A DNA stretch of 64,000 nucleotides from Rhizopus sp. PT2906 (lineage: Eukaryota > Mucoromycota > Mucoromycetes > Mucorales > Rhizopodaceae): positions 62,001 through 126,000 of the forward strand of contig JAMYHX010000052.1 in NCBI GenBank assembly GCA_025529335.1, read 5' to 3'. The position numbers were made by a program, and so were the translations under genes. The notes beneath the pieces were generated by a model, which saw only the letters and a list, made by a program, of their open reading frames with translations, had not been told where the DNA came from and searched no databases. Positions 46,331 to 57,811 of the stretch are shown one piece after another (position 1 is the first letter of the stretch; the number at the start of each line of letters is the position of its first letter).

Positions 46331-46800
46331 AATAAGCGAATATCATCTAGGGATGATCACAGTGTACCAAAGAGACAACAGATAGATTTGATTATAAGTG
46401 ATAATTCAGATTCTGGACGATGCTTGGCAGTCGCATGCTGAAAATATACATGATTGATGGCCAACTCTTCCATATTCGAGATTTCATTATTGAGCCTCAA
46501 TATCTCGTCAGTTTTCAGGCAAGCTATGACTGTACTAATATTCTTTACTAAAAAAAAAAGAGAGAATTTAGAAGAGATATAATACAGTCAGTGTGATTAT
46601 TTGTCATTATCTGACACGATAAAGAAACAGAAAGTAGAATATAAGATTATATTCGAGCTATTATAATAATTTATCTCATCAAGCACGTCAAATTGAGAGA
46701 ACTTTTTGGTTATTTGTTGACAACATGAACCAAGATGTAAAATCACTCTAATCACTCTGGTATATATCATTCTAACGAGATCATCACGAAGTTATCTACT
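46331..46800. other. Intergenic, no gene recognised
   Basis: AT-rich sequence between two mobile-element relics. Confidence 0.5.
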
Positions 46801-47280
46801 ATGCTTTCTCACTGTAACCCTTTTTCACGCATATATCGCCATGCACATGAGATTCTAAGCAGAAACGAGAATACAAATACAGACGGAGATTTGAGCAATA
46901 ACACCAATGACCACAATGAAAGCAACAACTCGCCTTACATTATCATCGGTCCTTCAATGAGAATGAGGTTAATCGAAGGGAGCGACAGACGTACTACCAA
47001 TCTTCCTACAACGGAGGAAGTCGCTGCTGTCATACCAATTGAGTATAGCGATCGAAGCTTCAGAGGTATTATACTTACCCTAAGAAGAAGAGATTGTAAT
47101 GACAACATACGCCAAAGCTATGACTTTGACCAGCAGTTTCAAAGAATCATTCAAACACTTGCTGCATACATGTCCACCCACTATGTCCTATTATTTCCTC
47201 ATGGAATCTACGGGCGGCATTGGGGCATGCACCTTTCCTCCTCCACTGCTACCATCACCGCAACCGCTACGAATGAATAA
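46801..47280 (+). pseudogene. Helitron helicase-like (Rep/Hel) N-terminal fragment
   Basis: 159-codon ORF. The stretch LPTTEEVAAVIP, then GIILTLRRRD and finally THYVLLFPHGIYGRHWGMHL matches the pattern of the Helitron helicase-like domain (LPxxxEVAAIIP ... RDIxLxxR ... HYxLLFPxGExGWH). The ORF breaks off in a low-complexity TATITATATNE tail, so downstream Rep and helicase parts are missing. Upstream Asn-rich text is not diagnostic. It is followed 80 bp later by a Fanzor-like fragment on the same strand. Confidence 0.6.
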
Positions 47281-47359
47281 GTACCTACTTCAGCAAGGCA
47301 AAAAGATCACCTATCTAAGCACGCTTACTGTAGATTCAGATTGCATCTGAGAGGAGAGC

Positions 47360-47967
47360 ATGAGTTTCCTGCTAGAAAAGTTACATGTGCTACCAGTTCG
47401 AAAGTTGAAGTTCTCAACCAAAGTTTACTACGATCAAAATGACGAAACATTGGTACGAAACTTGAAGAAGAAATTTGGTCTTGATGCCATCCTGGTGTTA
47501 GGGAATTGGTCCGCCCCAAATGCAAAATTCCACGAACCAACAAGAAATAAGGGTCTAATTCGCATGCTGAAGAAGAATGGGCTTACAGTACATCTTATTG
47601 ATGAATTTAAAACATTCTCAAAATGCTCAAATTGTGAAGACGATTTAGAAACATTCAAGACGGTCATCAATCCTCACCCTTACAGAAGAGTTGATATGCT
47701 GACAGTTAAGTGTCACGGGTTATTAAGGTATATGATAGTAGTAATTGTAACAATAGAATTTGTAATGACAATAACTACTGAATTATTAGGTGTAAAAACC
47801 CCAAATGTTCTCCCAATTAATCTAGAAGAAAATTATGGAACAGAGACCTTGCCGTGGTCTTGAACTTTCGCAAGATTTTGATCAGTTTAAGGGAGACAAG
47901 TAAACGCCCAATGATCTTTACGCGAAAACAAGTACCAAAGCCAGTATCAAAAAAAAAAAAAAACTAG
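47360..47967 (+). pseudogene. Fanzor/TnpB-like nuclease C-terminal fragment
   Basis: The frame from 47360 reads LKKKFGLDAILVLGNWSAPN, KGLIRMLKKNGLTVHLIDEF, then FSKCSNCEDDLETF and VKCHGLLR. An intron (47728-47789, GTATAT...TTATTAG, 62 nt) joins LLR to CKNPKC, giving a four-Cys zinc element (CSNC, C, CKNPKC). A TAA in frame at about 47817 interrupts, then KLWNRDLAVVLNFRKI follows, the WNRDxAxxxN motif whose Asp is the last RuvC catalytic residue. The end is a Lys-rich tail with stop 47965-47967. The N-terminal half is missing. This is an RNA-guided-nuclease relic of the OMEGA/Fanzor type by motif; no search was run. Confidence 0.6.
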
Positions 47968-48461
47968 AAATCCTTCCGCCAAAGTTATCGCTTTGGTCAT
48001 TTAATGGAGGTAAACTTGATCCAAAAAAAATTGATTTTTACTAAATTTTGTATAGTACAAACACTAGTATACCAAATCATTAGTTAATATTGTTTAAAAT
48101 TAGTTCAATATGAAAAGTATTCATTGAGCACTTTTTTTTTTCTTTGTAAAACCCTTTTTGCATTCTGAGGGAAAGGTCTCAACGTCAATTGACGAAATAT
48201 GCTTCCAAAAAAGGAAATCATATTCGATCTGTTCATTGACAAAATGTCGTCGCAGTAAAATAAAAAAAAAAAAAGTGTAATGGATAATGTATTTAGCCTT
48301 TCAATCTGTCATTCAATTACAGAAGCCACATGTTAAAAAGTTTTTCCGATATTTGTGTTCAAGTGTGTATCATTTTAGGAAAATTGTATTTGAATCTATC
48401 CGATTTCTCACTTACTTTTTCTTTTTTCTTTATATATATTTTTTTTTTTCTTATAGTTGCT
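47968..48461. promoter_or_regulatory. Upstream region of the Zn2Cys6 gene
   Basis: AT-rich, with A- and T-runs (48131-48142, 48260-48274) and a CT/T-rich stretch directly before the ATG at 48462. Confidence 0.4.
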
Positions 48462-51127
48462 ATGAACGATAATCAAAGCAATGGAGAAGAAATGACTTGG
48501 AAGTCTTTGAACGATATGATCACACCAACTTATTCTCCATCACCTTCACCCACGTCAACACCTTTAGGAGTAAAAAGATCAAGGATTAGTAGAGCTTGTA
48601 AAGTATGTCCATGATATCATCATTTCAATTCTAAACAGTGTTCAATAATAGGTGACATATGCCGTAGAAAGAAAACAAAGTATGTAAAAAGTGTTATATC
48701 AACGTTTTATTCATGCATAAATATAATAGATGTGATGCGACTGAGACAAGGAAATGTAAGACTTGTATACAATATGGATGGGAGTGCACTTTTAATGATG
48801 TAAATTCATTCCCCCCTTTAATACTTGAAACAAATAACTTATATTATTATAGACAACGAAAAAGAGAGGTCCTCCAAAAGGGTATGTAGTACACATAATC
48901 AAGCTTGTACAAAAATTTGCTTAAATGGTATCATAGTTACATTGAGAGTCTGGAGAATAGACTTAAAAAAATGGAAAATTTATTAGAACAAATGCAACAT
49001 CAGGATAAGCCTGAATCAATTGCAGATGAACCAGAGGAACCACCTAGAAAGAGACGTGAGCCTTCTATAGTAGAATTACCAGCATCTATAGAACATAGTA
49101 AAACTGCCAGCTACCTTGGCAGCTCATCTGGATATTATTTAGTGAGAGATATTCTATCAACAGATAAAGAAGTCATTGAGAAAGTGGATCAATATCCGAG
49201 GATATCTAGTGTCACCGGTGTAGAAAATAAAGGTCCCGTCGCATTCCGTAAAATAAACACAACAGATGACGATGTGATGATTGTATGTGATAAAACATTA
49301 GCTGAACATATGGGACAAGTAGAAGCAGACAAATCACGAATCAACTCGGATATTGCACCCAAAGAATTACTAGATGAACTTGTCTTAAAGTATGTAAACG
49401 TCAATTTATTTCATTGTCTCTCATGTATATGTATATCTTTAGGTTTTTCGAATTGAATCATGCCGTTTTGCCTGTAGTCGATAAACAGACTTTTCTTGAT
49501 GCTTATTACGGCCGAATCCAGCCTCCTCCAGCCACAGTATTGATGTACGCCATTTGGGCACACACTTGTTCACTTTTATCAAAAGAAGATCCTTTATTTG
49601 TAAAGTACAATGTTGATCGAGAACAGCTTTATGATGTCCTTTGGGAGCACACTTCAAGTATTTTGAGATTTGAATACTTGACTCCAAGATATGCAACTAT
49701 TCAGGCATTAGTGCTCATTTGTACATATCCGACTACGTATAAAACATTTCACAGAAATTGGATAAGAGCAGGCATGGCAGTTAGAATGGTAACCTAACGA
49801 TAAAAATCAACCATTTTCCCCCCAGCTGACATATTTGAAGGCACAGGAACTTGGGTTACACAGAACCATGGAAAAATTACCACTGACAAAAGAAATGACT
49901 GAGGCGCGTAAACGGCTGTGGTATTGCGTTTATATCACAGATAGGTGGTGCTGTGCTGTGTTGGGACGGCCTTTAGCTATTTCTGATGCCGACTGTGACA
50001 TTGAATTACCTGATATCACGCATAATGGCAATGACTATACTGTTTTTGTAAACTTTGTCAAGCTTTCGGGTATCTTGGGCGAGGTGTTGTCTCGTATCTA
50101 TTCTCCTAAAGCAAAATCTCATGGAAGCAAAAGCATGCAGACGTATCATACAGTACAGAGCATACATTTCATGCTGAATGACTGGCTACAGCAACTACCT
50201 AACCATTTACGGATTGAGTCGCAAGATGTGAATACAGCCTTAAACTACGGCAATATAAAATTTGAAGAGGCCGGTCCTTTGATGATTTGCTATCACTTTG
50301 TCCACATCTTACTCTATCGTATTTTCTTGGTAGCAAACAAGAACGAAGTATTACCTGAGCTATTTGACAGGGCAAACGAGTGTTGTACTACAGCTGCAAA
50401 AAGTATAGTTGACATTGCAAGAGGGTTATCTGCTTCTGCTATTGTTTGTTTCGGTGTTAATTTTGCCGGTAATTGATGAAACTGGTATTGTATAAAACAT
50501 ACTTATTCAGTACTACCTAGGTTATGCCATATTCCAAGCTAGTCTTATACATGTATATAACTCAACTAGCTCAAACCCTGAAGTTGCAAGAGCGGCAAAA
50601 GCTTATGTGAATATTAGTATAGAAGAATGTATTAAGCCCCTCGCAAAGACTGTACACTGTATCCCAAAGACTAGTTTGGGATTAATACAGGCACTGATGG
50701 AACTTACTGGGGCAAACAAAGACGGGCCAAAGTCAACAAACGATGCATCAAACGACATCGCTAACAATGCCACTACTACGCCGTCCTCTTTACGCCCATC
50801 TCCACCTAAACCACAACCATCACCCATGAGTATGCACGCAATCGTATCAGATTGGGAAAGCAATACAGGTTCAAATAGTACATACAATAACGGAGGATTA
50901 CCAGCAATGCAGGCGCCGGAGCCATTCAATAATAACAACTCAACAGCAGCTTGGCAATCTCTATTTGCATCAGCAGGAGCACCATTCTTCGAAAATGAGA
51001 GTGATTGGCAAGGTAAGTTAAGCATGCTTACAGTGATACCTTTGTTTACATACTTTTTTTATTAGTGATGTTGTCTTCTTTATTTGATGAAAATCAAATG
51101 AAAGCAATCAATAATTCTTTTATTTAA
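48462..51127 (+). CDS. Zn2Cys6 fungal transcription factor
   Basis: Nuclear regulator with a Gal4-type zinc cluster and a fungal-specific middle homology region. Nine exons: 48462-48597, 48652-48679, 48730-48799, 48853-48881, 48937-49389, 49443-49788, 49826-50468, 50521-51012, 51066-51127; about 752 residues. The cluster is assembled over the first three exons as ACDICRRKKTKCD...RKCKTCIQYGWEC, exactly C-x2-C-x6-C...C-x2-C-x6-C; this fixes the donor at 48598. A coiled coil follows (ESLENRLKKMENLLEQMQ). The middle homology region covers about 240-480 (FFELNHAVLPVVDKQTFLDA, AQELGLHRTM, RKRLWYCVYITDRWCCAVLG, GRPLAISDADCDIELP). The C-terminus is Asn/Ser/Pro-rich. One intron (49789-49825) is only 37 nt. 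Target genes unknown. Confidence 0.93.
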
Positions 51128-51363
51128 ACAAGACTAAATGTCTTTTTTTTTTTCAATCAAGTGTAAAAACCACCAGAATATGTTTTCTGTTAAAGAAAGC
51201 AAAACAGTGTTCTTTTGAGAGTTTATTTTGTCATCTTTGGCATTAAAATCGTCCAAGTTCAGCCTCAGATTGTCCAAAATACTTTTGTAACACTATAAAA
51301 CACATTACTGCTTTACTCCATTTTTTTTTCTTTTTCTTTCTGTTTCTTTTTAAACGAATAACG

Positions 51364-53075
51364 ATGGATAGATACGGATACCCAGAACCAGAAGAAGTTA
51401 CCACTAGCTATGAGAATCATTATTCCTCTCATACCTATTCTTATGTAATTTATATATGAATACGTAAATTTTTTTATTAAATAAACTTTACCAAAAAATA
51501 GACCTCCTCCGAGAATAGACACTCCTCTTCTTCTCATAGAATTTCTTCCGATGACAGTAACGACCCTACATTCACAGAGCAGGATTACGCGCATCCCAAT
51601 CCAAACTACCCTCAGCCTCCTGAGTCAAAACATAATCCTGGTCCAGAGCCTGGTAAGAGACGTACGCTAAATGAACAAAAGTGAGATTAATACAGTAAGA
51701 TAGTTCCATATGGCGGTATGGTTAGTCATCAAGACGATAATAATGACGATGATAAAGAAGATGGCAAGTTTTACTTGCATGTAGATCCTACTGTTGATCA
51801 AGACGAGCTGTCCGATTTTGAACTTTCAAACTGTAAGCATAAAGCTAAAATATTATTTGCTCGCACACACTTAACGTGACACATAGGTCAGGGCAAAAAA
51901 AGAGCACTATTGATAGGTATCAACTATGTGGGTACTAAAAACGAGCTGAACGGTAAATAGGCTTGGATGATGCATCACATGCTGGAGGAAGCGCCGTAAT
52001 TAAAATTTCTTTTGAATATAGGATGTATTAACGATGTGCAAAACATTAAAAACTTTTTGACCTCTTTGTATGGCTTCCAGGAGGTAAGCAAAGGTGTTAT
52101 TTGGTAATATGATTGGTGATTAATACCTGTATATAGGAAGATATGGTTATTTTAACCGACAATCAAGAAAATCCAAAGTTCAAGCCTACAAGAGCAAATA
52201 TCCTTGCTGCCATGCAATGGCTGGTTCATGATGCAGAACCTAATGACTCGTAAAGAACCATAAAAAAAGGCGAGGTCTATCTCATCTCTCATACTTTGTA
52301 TAGATTCTTCTTTCATTACAGTGGACACGGAGGCAGAGTAGAAGATGCTCACGCAGACGAAGATGACGGGTTCGATGAAACTATCTATCCGCTAGACTTT
52401 GAACAGTTTGAAGGTACCTCTGGCCAAATTAGAGATGATGTAAGACGTATTGAAGTGATAATTGTAGACATGTATTCATCATGAATTATTAGGACATGCA
52501 TAATATTATGGTACGTCCTCTTCCCAAGGGCTGTCGTTTAACTGCTATCTTTGACAGTTGCCACTCTGGAACTGTCCTTGACTTACCTTATGTATACTCT
52601 ACAAGAGGTGAAATCAAGCAAACAAACTTGTTCAAGCATGCTGGAATGGGCCTTTTGTCAGCTGGTGTTCTATATGCCAAGGGAGATAAGGATGGTGCAT
52701 TGAGCTCGATCATGTCCTTGGGAAAACAGTTGCTGGAAGCTCGTATGATTTCTAGCGAAGCACGTAAAAGAAACACAACCCTGGCCGATGTCATCATGTT
52801 CTCTGGTTGTAAAGATGACCAAACATCTGCTGATGCTCAAGAGGCTGGACGTGCAACGGGCGCTATGAGTTATGCACTTACTAGTAAGTACTAAGCGCTC
52901 TTCTGCTTTGTGATTTTAACTTTGTATGCTTGTAGCAACTCTTCGTCAAAACCCAAATCAATCATACCATCAACTACTCAACAATCTTCGTCAAATTTTA
53001 CGCGATAAATATTCTCAACGTCCACAGATGAGTTCATCTCATCCTATTGATGTTAACTTGGAGTTCACATGCTAA
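51364..53075 (+). CDS. Metacaspase (type I)
   Basis: Caspase-fold Arg/Lys-specific cysteine peptidase linked to protein quality control and cell death. Nine exons: 51364-51444, 51502-51652, 51704-51832, 51887-51952, 52022-52083, 52137-52249, 52304-52439, 52493-52883, 52936-53075; about 422 residues. The prodomain is Pro/Ser/His/Asp-rich. The p20 domain starts at [20 protein letters not shown], with catalytic His in [10 protein letters not shown] (about 209) and catalytic Cys in IFDSCHSGT (about 269). A p10-like end holds [20 protein letters not shown] and [14 protein letters not shown]. All key residues are intact, so it should be active. Confidence 0.95.
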
Positions 53076-53863
53076 CTAGTTTATTTGAGTATAAAACCGG
53101 ATAAACGAACCAATAAAAGGGCAAGTAAATGCTATCAACTACTCTTTTAATTCTATTGTATTATATGTACCAGATAGTAAGAAATAACCAACAATTATAT
53201 GAAAGAGTAGTTACTTTGCTTAAAGGAATGCAACAGTGAGAACAAGGCAGTACTGTAGTGACATCTATATAAAAGAGATCAATTGAGCATATGGCAGCGT
53301 AAAATGTTGTTTTAACAAGCAGCCCATGACTAAATAATCAAAAACTTTGGATGTTTGTCATTATTATTAAACTGTGACCCGTAGGGAAAAGGCATTACCC
53401 CTCATGCAAGGTTTATTCAAATGGATACGCGTTAAGAAAGGAAATGAGGTTGATGCATCCTGTGACATGACATACTTTTCAGTTCTATACAAGCGCCATA
53501 GATTTTGACTCTTTATATGCACAAAAATCGTCAGGAAAAGGGAAAATAATAGGATCTTAAATGGCCTATATCTTTGTTTTACCAGCATGTAAAACATTAA
53601 GCGACATACATCAATGGTCTAGACGATATATGACAAGTGCAAACCTTGAGAAAAGGGTCTTATAAAGTCCGACTAAAGTCCACTGGAATTGAATTAGGCA
53701 CGATAAGCATTAAACATACTTCCCTTTTAATGATCTGCCCGGGTTGTATGATGATCCAATTGTTTTTTAATTTGTACAACATTTACTAATTTATCTATTG
53801 TTTTTACACTCTTTCCCCCTTTTTTTTCCTTCTTTTTGCTATTTTCTTTAAAGTCTCGACTTT
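53076..53863. other. Intergenic region
   Basis: About 790 bp with no supportable gene. It ends in a T/C-rich leader upstream of the tau-like gene. Confidence 0.5.
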
Positions 53864-54939
53864 ATGCCTACAGAAGTCAATTCATCCAGAAAACAAAGTA
53901 TATCATCCACTGCCACAACTAATACGGCCAGGACTACCTCAAGTCGCAGCTCCAAGACGAGTAAAAGCTCAAGCACGAAAAAAATACCATCTTATCCCAT
54001 TCCAAAATACGATCACGTAAAGAGTAAGATAGCAAGTAGCAAATCGCAACAGATTGAAGGTATATTATATATAACTGTTCATTAATATGTAATAATCAAA
54101 AATCATATAGACGAGCGCACTTCTTCATCATCAAGTACGCCTACAAAGTCAAACAAGGTCTCTTACGCTTCTAAGCGAGCTAGTATGGTCTCATCTCCTT
54201 CGAGTCGTACAGACTACAGGTAATATTATATAGAATAACTTAGAAATCAAAAATGATTGTATTTTTATACAATAGTATGGATATAAAAAGCCATGTTAAA
54301 TCAAAAGTAGGCTCGCTTGACAACATCAACCATAAACCAGGTGGTGGCGATAAGAGAGTATTTGATGAAAAGGTTCATGTCTTGAAGGAAAAGATAATTT
54401 CCAAGGCAAAACCAAAGATAGGCTCACTCGATAATATTAAACATAAGCCAGGTGGTGGCGATAAAAAGATATTTGATGAAAAGGTTCATGCCTTAAAGGA
54501 AAAGATTGTATCTAAAGCAAAACCAAAAGTCGGTTCGCTTGATAATATTGAGCATAAGCCAGGTGGTGGCGACAAGAAAGTGTTTGATGAAAAAGTTCAC
54601 GTCTTGAAGGAAAAGATAGCTTCCAAGGCAAAATCGAAAATAGGCTCACTCGATAACATTAAACATAAGCCAGGTGGAGGCAGCATAACAATATTTGATG
54701 ATAAAAATGCTAAGCCCAGGTCGGTTGCAAGTAAAATCGAGAGCGGCACAAAAGAAAAAACTAAACGAACGACAATGATTAATCAAAACGCGTCTGATAT
54801 GAGTAAAAGGTCAAACGATGTCACCAGGAGTGATTCGTATGCTATAAACACAACAGAGACCAAAGAGATGCCTACTCATATATCTATTCAAAACTTGACA
54901 GAAGCTAAAGCAGTGCTGGAAACATGTGTTGACGCATGA
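53864..54939 (+). CDS. Tau/MAP2/MAP4-type tubulin-binding repeat protein
   Basis: Predicted microtubule-binding protein. Exons 53864-54059, 54111-54219, 54276-54939; introns 51 and 56 nt; about 322 residues. The N-terminus is Ser/Thr/Lys-rich and basic, as in tau projection/proline-rich regions but with little Pro. Four tandem repeats follow in one exon, each centred on [VI]GSLDNI[NKE]HKPGGG, with an exact 111-bp (37-residue) period at 54310, 54421, 54532 and 54643. Linkers read DKKxFDEKVHxLKEKI and SKAKPK. This core is the hallmark of PF00418 tubulin-binding repeats (metazoan tau repeats are 31-32 residues). The fourth repeat has a diverged linker, then a Lys/Ser/Thr-rich tail. Binding is inferred from the repeat. 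Confidence 0.85.
54286..54696 (+). repeat. Four 111-bp coding repeats
   Basis: Direct repeats within exon 3 of the tau-like gene. The GGC/GGT of each GSLDN starts at 54310, 54421, 54532 and 54643, spaced exactly 111 bp. Synonymous differences between units (CTTGACAAC, CTCGATAAT, CTTGATAAT, CTCGATAAC) suggest retention by selection on the protein rather than very recent duplication. Confidence 0.9.
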
Positions 54940-55257
54940 CAACTGATTAAAAGACAACTAATAAACTCTTCCTCTTTTTTTTTTATTCATATTAAACCAC
55001 AGTGTAGCTTCCTCAATTTTAGGTCAATCAAGTTAATCATCCTTCCTTTTTCTTCTCCGCTATAGTGTATTTCCAGGAATTATTGACACTCATGCCAAGA
55101 GTAAAATTCGCACTTGTTAAATTCTAACATCACGTTAACCATTGGCTGATTTCGCTTACTGACAAACTAAATGTCGTATATGTAGAAGCTTTGTCGTGTA
55201 TATTAAGCATGAAAGCACTGTCAGCTCTCTTTCTCATTAAAAACTGAGTATTACAAA
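54940..55257. other. Intergenic, probably containing the left end of the mariner relic
   Basis: 318 bp. The mariner left terminus should lie here, but I could not define terminal inverted repeats by eye. Confidence 0.35.
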
Positions 55258-56190
55258 ATGAGTTTTCAAATTTTTTATGAAGACGGGCACGGTAATGCAG
55301 TTGATGAGTACGGTAGACCTGAGCCCATGGACCACATCATTGATGAGGGACGATATGCCTTAGAAACAGTTAGTTCACACACTCAGTATTTGCATAATCA
55401 GCCTCAGGAGAATAATTTCGATGTAGGCTCTATGACAGATGAAGATGCAAAAGATGGCGTAGATGTTCGCATGAAGGAGGCGTCGAGTAAGCGAGCGTAC
55501 GCGCTCTACACGGATCAAGACAAAGCTAGATTCTTTAAACTGATGTTTGAGAAAGTTATGAATGCTTCCGCTGCTGCGAAACAATTAGATATTCATGTTT
55601 GCACAGCTCAAAGATGGACCCAAATGTATAAAACGGACCTTGATAGTAATTTTATAAAGCATAAGAAAATCGGTCGCTCACGTATACTTCAAGAAGAACA
55701 CAAGCAAGTGACCTTGGAGTACATAGATGAGAATCCTTCATCAGCCTTGGAGCAAGCAATGGAGCGGCTACTACAAAATTTTCAGGATCTCAAGGTCTCT
55801 AAAAGCACTGTCTATAATTTTGTAAGAACTGAATGCAACTTGTCACTCAAAAAGGCTCAATTTCAGCATGTAGATAGGAACAGTGAAGAAAATATTCTGG
55901 GGCGTTTTGACTGAGTTCGTAAGTGGGAGTGTACGGACATGGACTTTGCTTGTAGATGCACCAATCTATACTGTAGACCCACCATGGCAGCACCAGACAG
56001 ATATCGCTTATGGAATAGGAATGTTGCTGCTTGCCTCAACTACATGCACATCCTTCGTGGACTACGACGTAGTGGCATGGTTCCTCATAGGTTTCGCCGG
56101 GCTGCTGTTGCTCCTACAAGACGTCGAAGAAGAGTGGACGATCAGGAGCAACCAAGAACTAGAATACGTATAGACAGTTCTCCATCCTAG
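55258..56190 (+). pseudogene. Chimeric relic: Tc1/mariner transposase N-terminus joined to Fanzor-like C-terminus
   Basis: One frame, broken only by a TGA at 55912-55914, spans the whole interval. Residues to the stop carry a transposase-type DNA-binding region: YTDQDKARFFKLMFEKVMNA, AAKQLDIHVCTAQRWTQMYK, KIGRSRILQEEHKQVTLEYI, LKVSKSTVYNFVRTECNLSL (helix-turn-helix pair). After the stop the frame continues VRKWECTDMDF, as in a mariner-family linker, then switches to CRCTNLYCRPT, RYRLWNRNVAACLNYMHILR and an Arg-rich tail. That last part parallels the Fanzor-like fragment at 47790-47967 (CKNPKC ... KLWNRDLAVVLNF), but the catalytic Asp is Asn (WNRN). The DDE domain and most of the nuclease are absent, consistent with an internal deletion. 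Confidence 0.6.
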
Positions 56191-56434
56191 TTATCGCTAG
56201 GACACATCTAGATACCTACGGGGTAAGTTATATATACAATAATTTTCTTACATAGTTAACTGTATAATTCTTTATATTCTCTTTCCTTGGTACTTATTAC
56301 TCTCATTTGTATGTCATCTCCTTTTGTGTATTTTATTTTTAACCTTTGTGTAAGTACTTTTTTAATATGCGCCAATCATTTTTATCATACACTTCATATT
56401 TTATCCTCTTTCTGTAATTTATTTTTGTTAATAG

Positions 56435-57249
56435 ATGCTCTCTGCCGCATCTCCAATTACATTAAACACTACAAACCTACTACTGTTTAGTAGGCGTCTT
56501 TTAAATTGTCCAAAGTTTAAGCTTAATTACCAACCTAATGTCAAGGAAGCCGCTGTGCTTATGCCATTATGTGTTGTTGATGGTAAACCAAGTGTATTAT
56601 TTACGGTGAGAAATATGAATATGAGAACTCATCGTGGAGAGATTAGGTAATTGTGGCGTTTGCATAAAAGTTAACACATGAAATAACCCTTTACTCCTCT
56701 ACAGTTTCCCTGGTGGAAAGAAAGGTATATTTACTTTTGAAATTGTAGTTGGACAATTTCTCATATAGAGTTATACAATTCACAATAGATGAAACAGATG
56801 AAACAGTAGAGCAAACAGCATTAAGGGAAACAGAAGAGGAAATAGGCTTACCGCCTTCGTCTATTGATATCCTCGGGCGCTATTCAGCGTTACCTAATAA
56901 AACAGGATCACTGCGTGTTCATCCATATGTTGGTTTTATTAAGGATCAACATATTGACCTAACACGATTCAATCCTGAGGAAGTGTCGCGTGTATTTACA
57001 TTACCCATAGAATATTTGATTGATACAAAGAATAGAGAAGTGAAGCAGTTTCGTGATAGTCCTATGAAATACCCTGTATTTAAAGTACCACAAAATATGG
57101 AAGGAGAAAAGGAGATTTGGGGATTAACAAGCTTTATATTGGATGGTATAAAAGAGAAAGACTTGATAAACCAATGTATATTAACACAATTTCTGTCTAG
57201 GCGTGTTTCGAAAAATCATTCCAGAATACTATCAATAACACCACAATGA
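56435..57249 (+). CDS. Nudix hydrolase, CoA pyrophosphatase-like
   Basis: Hydrolyses nucleoside-diphosphate derivatives, by family probably CoA/acyl-CoA (PCD1/NUDT7-8 type), often in peroxisomes. Exons 56435-56646, 56705-56724 (20 nt microexon), 56789-57249; about 230 residues. The Nudix box is built across the splices: SFPGGKKDETDETVEQTALR followed by ETEEEIGL, with the catalytic RExxEE glutamates intact. Upstream LMPLCVVDGKPSVLFTVRNM and downstream VHPYVGFI, FNPEEVSRVFTLPIEYL fit CoA pyrophosphatases. The C-terminus (SITPQ) is not a canonical PTS1. The two introns are 58 and 64 nt. Confidence 0.88.
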
Positions 57250-57811
57250 ATAAACACTTCTTTTTCCTTACAAGCTAAATATACACAATGGATCGTCTTT
57301 TCTTATAATTCGTAAACGACTGTTGAAATAACACCTTCAGAATCGATCATTATTGGTATTAAAGTGCATAGTTTCTAAGCATCTTTTTCTTATTCTCGGG
57401 ACAATAGCAGCGAAAATGAGTGCACTACTGATTCTCTTTTACAATGAATTGTACCTATGACTATTATTTCTTTCTCACTTTCAAGCATTTGTCGAAAGAG
57501 AAAAAGACCAAACATCATTTCGAAAAGCCAGTTCTCTTGATATACAAAAATATATAACGGTTTCGAAGTAAAATGCTGGATATTATTTGTTTTTTTAATG
57601 ATTTAATCACGGTAGATTCGGTGCGTCAGCGGAATTTGCTGTGAGAGAAAACGACTGATGGGTACAAGCTAAAATCTCTTAATCAAGATAGACGTTTCTA
57701 AAAATGTCTCCAAAGAGCGCAGTTAATGTCAAGTGCCCGCATCCTCATCAAGAGGATTGATTTCCCCCTTCTGTTAAGCTAATTATGGAAAGTGACACGA
57801 CAAGTATTTTA
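57250..57811. other. Intergenic, no gene recognised
   Basis: 560 bp of AT-rich sequence; no upstream exons of the permease pseudogene could be recognised in it. Confidence 0.45.

Noticed and set aside
51313..51594. 93-codon minus ORF over the metacaspase start
   Set aside because: Antisense shadow of the metacaspase 5' exons and intron.
55883..56173. 96-codon hydrophobic ORF overlapping the mariner-Fanzor relic
   Set aside because: Off-frame reading; the overlapping frame carries the WNRN/zinc motif.
54940..56300. Terminal inverted repeats of the mariner relic
   Set aside because: I searched both flanks by eye and could not match convincing inverted ends.
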